64,000 nt of DNA from Hedera helix. Lineage: Eukaryota; Streptophyta; Magnoliopsida; Apiales; Araliaceae. A program made the position numbers and the translations under genes. The DNA lies in NCBI GenBank assembly GCA_947179155.2, contig OX359275.1:35525308-35589307 (forward strand). Reading direction: 5' to 3'. The notes beneath the pieces are model-generated. The model saw only the letters and a program-made list of their open reading frames with translations. It was not told where the DNA came from and did no database searches. Positions 14,058 to 24,900 of this stretch are shown here, piece after piece; position 1 is the stretch's first letter, and every line of letters begins with the position of its first letter.

Positions 14058-15140
14058 TGTTAAAATTATGTACTGCAAGTGCACAATGTTTATTGAAGAA
14101 CGAGCAAGTATAGGTCAAACCACATAGACTAAATTAATTTCAATGTTTCCTTATTTTATATTCCAACTAAATTAAAAATAAAAATTGAGAATTATTAACT
14201 AACTAAATAATGCAAAATTAAAATGAATAACGAAAATTAATAATGAGAAAAATTACCTAGAAATCCGAATTCACTAAATACTAACATAATAATTAAATTT
14301 TTCCTTTCCTAATTACTTTTTAATTTAGTTTTTCATTCCCTTTGAAAATAATGATTCATATAATTAATATGGATAATCATAGATTATGAAAATTTAAGAA
14401 TTAACTATAACTCATCAAAATTTATTCGAGCAAACATGAATTATGAAAAACTCATATTTTAACAATAACGTATCAACACCTCGCAATTAATATAGAACCA
14501 AAACAAATTTTGCACGAAGGTAAAAATAAAGAAATAAACAATTAGGCATTAATATCGGAACGAAAAACAAATAATTAATATGCAATACATAATTCCATCA
14601 TCATCATAGGTATTAAAATTTTAGCTAGCCATGTAATTTAAAATAAAATACAAATAAAATTAAAACTATTAATATTAATTGCATAAAATAAAATAAAATT
14701 AATAGAATAATAATTAAACAAAGAATCTTATAACGAATGACTAATAGATACTCCCTCTCAAAATCAGTGCATGCTGGATGAAAGGAAAATAAACTTCCTT
14801 GTTCGTGTCTTTACCGAAAGCGAGAGATAAAATAATACACTCTCTTTTCCCTAAAACAAAAATTTTATTTATAGAAAAAATTAAGTAATTTGGTCTATTT
14901 TTATATTTTTAACTTCAACTTTTATGTAGTAATTTTTCGAGAGTTATTTTCTTTCACATCTCTTTATTGAAATTCAAATAAAAATTAACTTAAAAACTTC
15001 TAAAATTCTTTTTTTTTTTTAACTCAAATTCAATATTTATCTATTTCCTATAAAATAAAATAAAATTTATTAAGTAAATAAAATAAATATATAAAATAAT
15101 AAAAATAAAAATATTAAAATACATAATAATGTGTATATCA
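14058..15140 (-). mobile_element. Tat/Ogre-like LTR
   Basis: On the minus strand it starts TGATATACACATTATTATG and ends near 'tgcacttgcagtaca'. This end motif and the 'gcaagtgcacaatg' style are typical of Tat/Ogre-clade LTRs. It is AT-rich and non-coding. The left border could be 14058 or 14069. No matching target duplication was found, so it may be truncated or recombined. Confidence 0.55.
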
Positions 15141-15593
15141 CTACACAATAAAATAGTGTATTAGTGTAGCAGAGTATAAGCGATGAACTAGGGAAGAGAA
15201 ATCATTAAACGATCAGTCACTGAGAGTCTGAGACAATATCGAAGGGAGGCATTAAGCAATATAAAACTAAGTGTATATATACATATACATATATAAGCCT
15301 ACTCACGATTCATAAACGAACCTATTCGATCGAATTCATGTCGAATGATTCAGAAGACGTCGAGCTGGAGAAAACGAGTAGAGTATACTGACGTTCACAT
15401 TTGGCTCATTTGAGATGTCGAATCCTAAATACTGTTCAAAATCGACTCATGTAATAAACGAACTCGGATCCCAATTTTTACCGAGTTGACTCCTATCCGA
15501 CCCGACCCGTCCCCTTTACATTCTTAACCCATATTAGATATTTGATAAAATCTTACATAATTTATTTTGTTTTAAATTCCCCAGGAAGAATAA
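15141..15593. other. No gene seen
   Basis: A mixed-composition stretch with a 'ccgacccgacccg' run like the one found inside the gypsy LTRs. It is probably decayed retrotransposon sequence. Confidence 0.4.
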
Positions 15594-15754
15594 TTCTAGG
15601 CTTACCCACAAAAAATACCCGTTACACTTACCCGCAAAAAAGACGAAAGAGTATGGTCCCATTTTATTTATATTTTGCAAATAAAATAGGACCCTACTTT
15701 TTTGTTTTATTCATAGATAAGACTTGTGGGTAAAAAATGTGGGTAAGTGTAGAA
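15594..15754. mobile_element. Foldback MITE, about 160 bp
   Basis: The ends are inverted repeats: ttctaggcttacccaca on the left against the reverse complement of 'tgtgggtaagtgtagaa' on the right, with further pairing inward. No coding capacity. The target duplication is unclear, so the superfamily is not assigned. Confidence 0.7.
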
Positions 15755-15779
15755 CCACTCATGCTGGTTTGAACTGACA

Positions 15780-17375
15780 AGTGGTAGACATTCAATGGGG
15801 TCTTCACGTGTCAGTAGTGCCTTGTTTGACCTCAAGTACCACTATGCTGCAACATCCGTGGAAGTAGATCATCATGATGGATTGATGGTATTTTATTGTT
15901 TATCCTTCTTCACCAATAAGCATATTGTAAGTTTAGAATTCGGTTCTAGCGTTTGATTATTCGATAATGGCTTTCATATTCGATATACATTAGAAGAGTA
16001 CTTTTACACCAGATTGAATAGTATTTTATCCGATGTTATCACTTTGAGGGACATTGAGTTAAGTGTTTGAATCATGAAAAAGATTTTCCAAAAGCTTTCT
16101 TTCACCACAGAGGGAATTATAGTGCTTTATTTCGAAAGTATCTCCTAGACTCCTAACTTAAGGAGAGAGAAAAGTTTCAAGATGAAGTTAAGTTCACATG
16201 ATCCCCATTACAATTTGTCTTCACTCACATGAACTTGCATATTATGGCTTGCATCTATGTATTTTTTACTCTTTAAGAATAATTACCTAATTTATTGGTG
16301 TATCTTTCTGATAAATAAATCCTTATTAGTGATATTAATTAGCATCTTTACCTTGCATAAATGGGCATCCCCTGATAATCAAGAATTCAGCTATGAGGAA
16401 GCAAAATTTGAGGATGAGCTATTACATCGGAAATCTAGCAGTCCACGTCAGAATCAAGGTACATCCTTGTGCTCTGCTCTGGTATATGTTTGTTCTCCAC
16501 CTTTGTATGGATGATACTGCTGACAAGTGAAAAGTTCTGCCATTTAGAAATAGGAAAAATAAATTACGGTGAACCTGCTACTAAGGGCCCGTTCGGGAAT
16601 GACTTTTTTTTTTGACTTAAAGTTAAAATTTGAGTAGATTTATAAGTTAAAATTTTAGTAGATTTATAAGTTAAAGTGTTCGGCATCACTTTTACTTATA
16701 AGTCGGGAATTATAAGTAATAGTTGTGGATGTGTTCGGGTAATAATGACTTATAAGTTAAGTAAAATGTAAAGATTACTAAAATGTCCTTCAGTATGAAG
16801 AAGAGAGAAAAAACAAGGAGGGGCATTTTTGTCTTTTCGTCAGAGTTGACCAACTTTAAGTTCCAAAAACTTGCTTTTTTTTTTACTTTTTTTTCGACTT
16901 ATAAGTCAAAAAAAAACTCCTAACGAACGAGCTTATTAACTTTTCGACTTATAAGTTCGTTGACCGCCTTATAATGCGTTGTCGAACAGGCCCTAACAGC
17001 ACAGATTTACAAATAAACATCCGTCAGTGAAATAAGGAAACCATTTCCTGCAAAAAAATTCAATCAACATTTCCATTAATGCAAAAAAATGTATTTAGTT
17101 ACTTTCTAACTTTCTTCCACAAGGTTTTTCTCTAGTATCCCTGCAAGTTGTTTGTAGGATATTTCAAACATTTACCATAATTAGTGCTTTTGTGTTCCTT
17201 TTTGGACGAACTTTGGGATATAAACTATTTTTTAACACATTGCTTCTTACTTGCCCTCTATTCTGTGCAAGAAAATGAAGAGAAGCGACCTGAAAATAAT
17301 GGATCAGAAGGTGTCGGATCTCCACATACAGTTGACAGTGTTTTACAAAATGATCTTGAAGTTTATGACCAGTAA
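15780..17375 (+). pseudogene. Possible exons of an unidentified gene
   Basis: Three short open stretches look more like coding DNA than their surroundings: about 15815-15890, 16363-16458 (ending at a donor-like CAAG|gtacat) and 17270-17375 (after an acceptor-like 'ttctgtgcaag', ending in a stop). The last two read acidic and polar, with 'FSYEEAKFEDELLHRK' and 'ENEEKRPENNGSEG'. A PIF-type MITE lies in the presumed intron. I do not recognise the protein, and chance open frames are possible. Confidence 0.25.
16585..16993. mobile_element. PIF/Harbinger-like MITE, 409 bp
   Basis: Terminal inverted repeats GGGCCCGTTCGG and GGGCCTGTTCGA lie at the two ends, flanked by the 3-bp duplication TAA (16582-16584 and 16994-16996). 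The interior is rich in 'gacttataagtt' motifs that pair across the element. The TIR and three-base TWA target match the Tourist/PIF group. Confidence 0.85.
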
Positions 17376-17851
17376 TTTCTATAGAACAACTCTTGTCGCA
17401 GTTACAAATAGTGTTAATATTGCATCAGCAATTTATTAACAGTTTATCTTAGCTCAATTATTGAAATATAGGATTTAACTGAAACTAACATATAACCCAA
17501 ATGAGGATGTGCTGAAGGCCTGAAGCTATACTATACATGTACTTCATTAAAGGAAGACTTAATTGAAGCTAACATTTTACCCAAAGTGAGGAAGTGATGA
17601 AGTTGTACATATACTTCATTAAAGGAAGTCTTAATTGAAATTAACATTTAACCAGGAAGTGCTGAAGTTATTCATATACTTCATTAAAAGAACCTTTAAA
17701 ACTCATTATCTCGTGATATTATATCATAAAATTTTGGAATTTTTTTATGATATCATTTCATTGATTTTTTCTCGTCCTTCTAGGTTCAAAAAGAAAGAGC
17801 AAAATCTCTATCAATGTTTGGAACTCTGTGTAATTCCGTGTATGCACACCT

Positions 17852-17873
17852 GGGGGGGGGGGGGGGGGGGGGG
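17852..17873 (+). repeat. Poly(G) run, 22 bp
   Basis: 22 consecutive G residues. Long G homopolymers are rare in plant DNA and their length is often mis-called. Confidence 0.95.
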
Positions 17874-19122
17874 TATACTGCCGAATTTAAACAAACCAAA
17901 CAAGATAATGAACAAACTACGAACAGCAAGATTTTTACCAACTGGTATTTGGAGACTTCTTTATTAATAAACTTGGATTACAATTTTGACTTCTTTACAA
18001 AAACAAGTTCCCACAATCCTTGAGTACTTATACTCCCTGAGCACTACTGCTCCCGAACACCTTGCTCCTTGTGCACCTATGCACCTTGAACTTGCTTGTA
18101 AAAACCCCTAATCCAAACTGGATTAGAAACACTAGACTAACCACTTGGTCTATTAACTGTTTACAGAATTTATTCAAAGCTGATAACAAGATAAACTATG
18201 ATCAAAACAATAATTATATCAACAATGCAAGGCTTAACTAATATGCAATGATCAAAGAGTTGGATAAGGATATCAACAGTTTAGCACAATGATTTGAAGC
18301 TGAAATTAGTAATAAGCTTGAAGTGCACAACGGCCTTTTAATACTTCACAATTGAAAATTTAGTAGCACTTAAAATGTATATGAAGATAATATCAGAATG
18401 TGGTTTTTATCGTTGTTCTTCTCAAGGAAAATTTTAGCAGCTCTTTTCAATATATCAGTATATAGTTCTTGGTCGTTCTTAATCTAACTAATATGCAATA
18501 ATCAAAGAGTGGGATAAAGATATCACCAGTTTAAACAAGCTGAAATTAATTGATACTTGATGTAGCACAGCAGCTAAATTTAGCAGCTCTTTTCGATATA
18601 TCAGAATGGAGTACTTGGTTGTTCTTGATCTGCCTCTTTGTTCAGTGTATGTGTGATATGTATACGCACTTCAGAATATATTCAATATGTATCATATATC
18701 TCTATCTTCTCTCCACCATGATCGGCTAGTAGACTAGTATATCAATATAATTATAGCCGTTCATGATTTTAAGGAAGCACTCCACTTTGAAATTTATTTA
18801 ATGTATCCGTTAGTCGCACTACGAGAGCATTGCTGGAAATGATATATCCGTTCCAATAAAGCTTGGTCCATAAATGAATAAAATAGGTAATCATGCTAAG
18901 TAGTATATTTAATGGGCAGCTTATGTATGGTCAGAGTACTTAATTTATTTAGAGAATATTAGTAGTATATTTAATTTACCATGCCTATGATTCAGATGAT
19001 GGGCAACATTATTCTTAATAGCATTAAACAATTCCTACCCATAACATGATTCGGGAGTAGTGGGCTGGTCACATACTTATATTCATGCTAGGTTGTGGAG
19101 AGTGGGTAGGCAATATTAGTAA
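17874..19122. repeat. Non-coding stretch with an imperfect direct duplication
   Basis: Segments starting 'ctaatatgcaat(g/a)atcaaagag' near 18238 and 18487 share order and sequence ('gataagatatca...', 'agctgaaatta', 'agcagctcttttc.atatatcag', 'cttggt.gttcttgatct'). This indicates a diverged local duplication of about 250 bp. No gene is recognised. Confidence 0.6.
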
Positions 19123-19362
19123 TATATTTAAGGGAAAATTACATATATTAGTACATTTTTAGAAATAATTACAATAATAGTACATCCATAAAATAATTAC
19201 AAAAGTAATACATTTCCTCATATTTATTTACAAAATTAATATATCATATTTAGTATCCCTTTAATTTAGGTGGATATTTTAAATTTTAAATTTTAAATAT
19301 TTCATTGCTGTCATCATCCTTATCATACAAAAGAAACAAAAATTTATTTCCTCAATTTCATC

Positions 19363-19855
19363 CACCCGCCTCCTCCCTCTCCCCTCTCTTGCCGACCACC
19401 ACCCCCAGCCGCCGCCTCCTCCCTCTCCCCTCTCCTGCCGACCACCACCCCCAGCCGTCGCCTCCACTCCCATGGCCGCCTCCCCTCCCCCTCCTCCAGA
19501 TCTCCCCTCCCCCGCCTGCCCGCCTGCCCCGCCTGCCCCCTCCGCCTCCCCCTTCCTCAGTCGTCCCTCTCCCCTCTCCTGCCGACCACCACCCTCAGCC
19601 GCCGCCTCCACTCCCATGGCCGCCTCCCCTCCCCCTCCCCCTCCTCCAGATCTCCCCTCCCCCGCCTATCCCGCCTGCCCCCTCCGCCTCCCCCTTCCCC
19701 AGCCGCCGACTCACTCCCGCCCCCGTCCCTCCTCCCCTCCACCACAACCCCCCACCCCCTCCGACCACCACCCCCCAGCGGCCTCGCCTCCCCCGCATCC
19801 CTCCCCCTCCCCCTCCCCCGCCTTCCCCTTCCCCTTCCCCTTCCCCGCCTCCTTC
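19363..19855 (+). repeat. GC-rich CCT/CCG minisatellite in the MULE
   Basis: An extremely C-rich strand made of imperfect repeats of about 150 bp and shorter ('cctctcctgccgaccaccac', 'ctcccatggccgcctcccct', 'ccagatctcccctccccc'). It gives long open frames on both strands, including 201 codons at 19305-19910. These are proline, serine and leucine low complexity, or glycine and arginine on the other strand. I treat them as by-products of composition, although the core may derive from a captured GC-rich 5' region of a gene. Confidence 0.8.
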
Positions 19856-20060
19856 TTTGTTTTCAACAGTACTATTGCTTTTTGACTATGCACTTGCTTT
19901 TCTTATTTAATCATTCAAAATTAAAATTTACATAGTACTTCTTTATATATAAATTTACTATGCACTTGCTTTTATTTTTAAGGTATTTATTTTTAAATAT
20001 ATATTTATACAAAGGTAACCATTTTAATTTTTGTATGTAACCAAATATTCATAAAAGTTT

Positions 20061-20515
20061 GGTTACCTTTCTATTAAAGTTTGGTTACGTTTATATTAAA
20101 GTTTGATTACCTCTGTATTAAAGTTTGGTTACCTTTGTATTAAAGGTTGGTTACCTTTATATTACAGTTTGGTTACCTTTTGTATTAAGATTTGGCTACC
20201 GTTGTATTAAAGGTTGGTTACATTTGTATTAAAGGTTGGTTACATGTGTATTAAATGTTGGTTACCTGTGTATTAAGGTTTTGGTTACCTTTATATTAAA
20301 GGTTGGTTACCTTTGTATTAAAGGTTGGTTACCTGTGTATTAAGGTTTTGGTTACCTTTGTATTAAAGGTTGGTTACATTTGAATTAAATGTTGGTTACA
20401 TGTGTATTAAAGGTTGGTTACCTGTGTATTAAGGTTTTGGTTACCTTTGTATTAAAGGTTGGTTACCTTTGTATTAAATGTTGGTTACCTGTGTATTAAG
20501 ATTTGGTTACCATCA
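20061..20515 (+). repeat. 22-bp tandem array, about 20 copies
   Basis: Unit close to ggttacctttgtattaaaggtt, with 22 or 23 bp copies. A variant, ggttacctgtgtattaaggtttt, recurs at intervals of three to four units. This points to higher-order amplification. Confidence 0.95.
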
Positions 20516-20799
20516 TGCAGTTGGTTGCCAAATCTTCAGACCAAGGTAACCAATTTAGTTTTAGTAAGTTACTAATTTATTTTTGAATGTGATGCAGTTG
20601 GTAGCTAAACTTTCACACAGAGGTAACCATTTTCTTATGTTTGTAGAGCGAATGTTCTTCTTCTTCTTCTTCTTCTCATTGGCAGTGTTATACTTTTGTT
20701 GAAGTTAAATAAAACATAATCTGACAGTTCATGCTTGCTTTCCACCCCTTTCTTTTTCGCAGGATCTGAAACATAAGCTTAAGATTCACGACGGATATT

Positions 20800-20955
20800 C
20801 GCGATGGCAAAGGAGGAAGATGACGGAAAAATAATTTTTCGTGGCGGAGATTCGCGGCGGCGTAAGAGGAAGCTGGCGAGGGATGAAGACGACGGAGATT
20901 CGCGGCGGCATAAGAGGAAGCTGGCGAGGGATGAAGACAGACGACGAGATTTTTT
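20800..20955. repeat. Duplicated GC-rich segment in the MULE
   Basis: A segment of about 50 bp around 'gagattcgcggcggcgtaag' and 'gaggaagctggcgagggatg' occurs twice in tandem (near 20838 and 20897). Open frames exist on the minus strand (20688-20973) but read as repeated serine and leucine with no known domain. It is possibly a captured gene piece. Confidence 0.6.
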
Positions 20956-21146
20956 ATTTTTTTTTTCATCCATATGATTTGAATTTTGAATTTTGAATTA
21001 TGGCAGCCTTGATTTTAGGGTCCTTATTAATGTGAAATTAAATTGTTTGAAATTATTGTGTTATTTTTGTAATTATTTTGTGTGTGTTTTATTTTTGTAA
21101 TTACTTTCTAATTGTTGTATATTAGTGTTAAGGACCCTATATTTAA

Positions 21147-21957
21147 TGTATTAAAGATTCCTGTCCATGCTGAAAATGTGCAAAGAATATGAAATGGGCT
21201 ATATAATTGATTTAGAAAAACATGCTCTGCACTATTCTTTGAGGGCCATGAAACATGTGCTAGACATCTTCTAGTGAAAAGTGAGAGAGTCACTTTGCTA
21301 ATTCAATTTAAATAACTAATGGCTAACCGGAAAACTTCAGCATTTCACAATTTGAAATTCTCATTAATTAATTGTTTTAATTAACTACTCCCATGATTAT
21401 TTCCATGCAATGCAAATCCTAGAGATATAATTTAAAGCTAGGATCTTACATTGATTTCTTAAAAAACTCAATCATTTCTTCAAGTCTTCATGCCTTCAAT
21501 CAAAGTCCAAACGTGTAAAAATATAATAACACTACAAAGCAACTTGTAAAGATTAAATCAACTTCATACACAACATATTGTCATCATTAACATAATAAGC
21601 ACATAAATCACATAAACCAAAACTCTGGTGTCTCCTAAGCTTAGAGCTGCCCAACTTTCTTTTGAGACGGGTGAACTAGCTGTTTCATGTACTTAGAATC
21701 ACTTTGTTTAACAGGCTTGCTGGACCCACACTATCACATTGCTTGGTGCTCTATGCTACTTGCTTGCTTATGTGATTTATTTTCAGTTATAAAATCCAGT
21801 GTCCTCATCTTTGCCCCCAGTGTACACATCTCGCATGATACAAACATCCATCTCCTCTAACAACCTGCACCGTCTTAATATGTATGTTGCACTACCAAAA
21901 AAAAAAGAAGGTAAATTTTGGTGTATGACTGTTCCCACTGACTTCATATTTATGCAG
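21147..21957. other. No gene seen
   Basis: AT-rich spacer between the Mutator-like element and the first recognisable helicase exon. It may be intron of the truncated helicase gene. Confidence 0.45.
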
Positions 21958-24900
21958 TTCTGGAGACACTTGAAGAAATAGCAAACATGCGATCATCAAC
22001 GCTTTGTGCTTATGATCAAGTGCAGAAAGAGATGGATAGGTCCAAGGGACTATGATGGTCAGTTCACTTGGTTTTGCACCCATTTAGTCATTTACTGAAT
22101 AATATAACTAATATATTATCTTTCTTATCTCTAGTAATATAAATTAAACTTTTTCATCAGTTGACAGGGTTGTTTGCTTCACTTAATTACTTCTACTCTG
22201 GAAATGGGATTCATATACATGATTATCAGCTTGCAATATGGCGATGCATTAATAGAGATGCTGGTAAGTACCTGATGAATTTTTACTTTATTTTTGTTTT
22301 TACATTTTTAAGGCACTGACATTAAATAAAAAGTTCCGCCTGATGAAAATGAGAAGGTTTTGATTCTTCTATTGATTTGAAATTACAAGTCTAAACTTCT
22401 GATTCATATTTTTTTTAAAAGTCGGCTTGCAAATTTATTCTGAATTGGGACAGAATAGCCTAAAATTTGGAGTCCATTTGCTTTAATATTATTAACATTT
22501 TGCTACAACTACTATTCAAATCCAACAAATAATGTGCTACAAAAAGCTATGAATATTCTTAGTGAAGAAGAAGAAGATCTTATCGAGTGTGACTAACTTC
22601 TCAATTTCTACTGTGAAGGAGCATATTCTAGATGTCACCCAATATGTAGTTCACTAGGCAAAATAATCGTTTGCTCTGTCTTCAGTCCTCACGGCTGTCT
22701 AGCTACATTTTTAACTTTAAACCAATGTTCGTTAGGTGAAGAACTAAATCTCCTAGAATGTATAGTTTAATATTTTATTGGCTTCAAATAAAAATAAATC
22801 AGAAGTTGTGCACTATGACAACCAATTGTCTCCTGAAAAAAAGAGAAAGAAATCTACTTACAAAAAAATTCAGAAAAGATATTTCTGGATGGGTTTGATT
22901 AAAAGAGGAACGTTGTTGGTCAGCGCTAATGTCATTCCAGTTTTTGACTCTGTTGCTTTTGTTGATGTGATTACTATTTTATGGTGTTTGCAGGGAATTC
23001 TGCTGGGGGATGGACATGTACGTTAAGTTTATGGTGCTTAAATCCAGCTGCTTTCTTCAAAGAAATTGCTGACCCGTCTCTATCAGTGATTCTAACATCA
23101 GGGTAAGCATACGGGTTTAAATGCTATATGAGATTGAATTAGAGATCCTGAAGGATTGCCACAGAAATGTGTGCCAGTAAATTGACTTGGTACTGTTTTC
23201 TTTCTCCGGTCTTGAAGTTTATCCATGCCCAGTAAAATTTTAGTAAGGTCAATACAGAACCATTTAAGCTTTTGATCAAATAAGCATACTCTCACAAAAT
23301 ATCCATATGGACCTTATTATTCTAATATTCTTTTTTACATGAAATCATCTATTCATCTGTCACATCTGTGTTCAATTAAACTTGGACCAAAGCTTACCTA
23401 TTCCAAAAAGAATAAGTATAAATACACAACAACTGAACACTATATCAAACACTACATCTATTTACACCATTAAAAAGTGGGACATGACATTGAAATCCGT
23501 GTCATACCTCACTTTTTAATGGTGTAGATGGATGTAGTGTTTGGTTGTTGTGTGTGTAGACTTTGTACTTCCAAAAAAAGCATCTGTGTTCATGCGCTTC
23601 AACCAATTTAGACATGCATTATCATATTGTGAAAAATGTAAATGATATATATCTCATCTCTAATCATCTTTACCATCTGGGGAGTCTGGGTCATTGACAT
23701 TTAGGCTTCAGTTAATCTTCATATTTTTTCTTCAGCTTTGATTTTTTGCTTTCTTTTCTATGCATGTCCTTTAGTTGCATGCACCAAATTTGTATCTTTT
23801 CTTATCTTTTAATCACCTTTCTGTAGTACTCCTTTTCATCTGAACTGGGGGTTCAGTTTGGAACTTGTCTGGAAGCTCCACATGTCATAGATGTTGACTC
23901 GCAGGTATTGATGACATTCCTGTGGTTCGTATTAGTTGAAGCTGACTTTGTTTCCCTTCTTTGTTGGAGTTGATTTTTCATTCCTTTAACTTCAGCTGTG
24001 GGCTACAGTAATATCCGGTGGTCCAGGGTAACTACCCATTGAATGCAAGTTACAAGACAGCAGATTGCTGTGCTTTCCAGGTATCATGTAACATCTGCCT
24101 TTTTCATTTCTCAAGATTGGTGTTTGTCTTCATCACATGTCAACGAGTTTTTGTTTATTATTGTGAAGGATTCACTTGGTTCATCTTTAGAAGAAATTTG
24201 CAAGATTGTACCTGCTGGCTGTTTGGTATTCTTTCCTAGTTATAAATTGGTGGATAAACTATGCAGTCGCTGGCGTGCAACTGGTCAATGGTCTCGACTA
24301 AATGCTCAAAAATCCCTTTTTGTTGGTAAGATATTATCGATACCCTTTTCTTGGACATTGTGATTAGTGTAATTGAAATAAACAGGATTTTATGAGTGGA
24401 TCTTGCTTTCCATTCATATCTTCCACTATTGATGCTACGTTGTCTTCATGTGGTTTTTCATAAAACGGTTGAGAATGCTAATGCCTTTTCTGGTCTCTTA
24501 GAGCCAAGAGGTGGAAACCAAGGTGATTTTGATGATACTATAAACGGTTATTATGATTCAATTCGTCAACGCGGTAAAACTTATATTGGGAGAAAGAGAG
24601 GGTAAAAATTTGGGTCTAAAAAACCTCAAAGCAACAGAGTGCCCAGAAAAGTCTAAGAATGGAGCTGCTTGTCTTGCTGTTTGTCAAGGAAAAGTATTAA
24701 AGTGACTTTTTTTGTTGTTGTAATTTTGTCAAGTATAATGCATCTTAATTGAATCAATACGATAGAGAAACATGACTAGAACAACTGTTTCATGTTTTTG
24801 TTGCTGTAGTTGTTTCTGGTTGTCCAGAGGATCCAGATTTATGTTTATGTCCCTAGATTTGGTTAACTTTTCATTCATATCCATCTTCATCTAGTTGTTG

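Larger units (their letters stand above)
19132..21137. mobile_element. Mutator-like element (Pack-MULE style), 2.0 kb
   Basis: The 9-bp duplication TATATTTAA flanks it exactly (19123-19131 and 21138-21146). The ends are imperfect inverted repeats beginning GGG, aligning for at least 80 bp, with shared segments such as 'aaataattacaaaa'. A 9-bp duplication with long TIRs is diagnostic of Mutator-like elements. It has no transposase. Its contents (GC-rich insert, 22-bp array, duplicated GC-rich segment) differ sharply from the AT-rich ends, as in elements that capture foreign DNA. Confidence 0.88.

Noticed and set aside
19305..19910. 201-codon open frame, proline/serine-rich
   Set aside because: It lies wholly in a C-rich minisatellite; frames on both strands are open for the same reason. 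No domain, no start context and no splice support.
22778..23026. 82-codon frame with a Lys-rich stretch
   Set aside because: It enters the helicase exon (22994 onward) in the wrong frame; the Lys-rich part is in an intron and matches nothing recognised.
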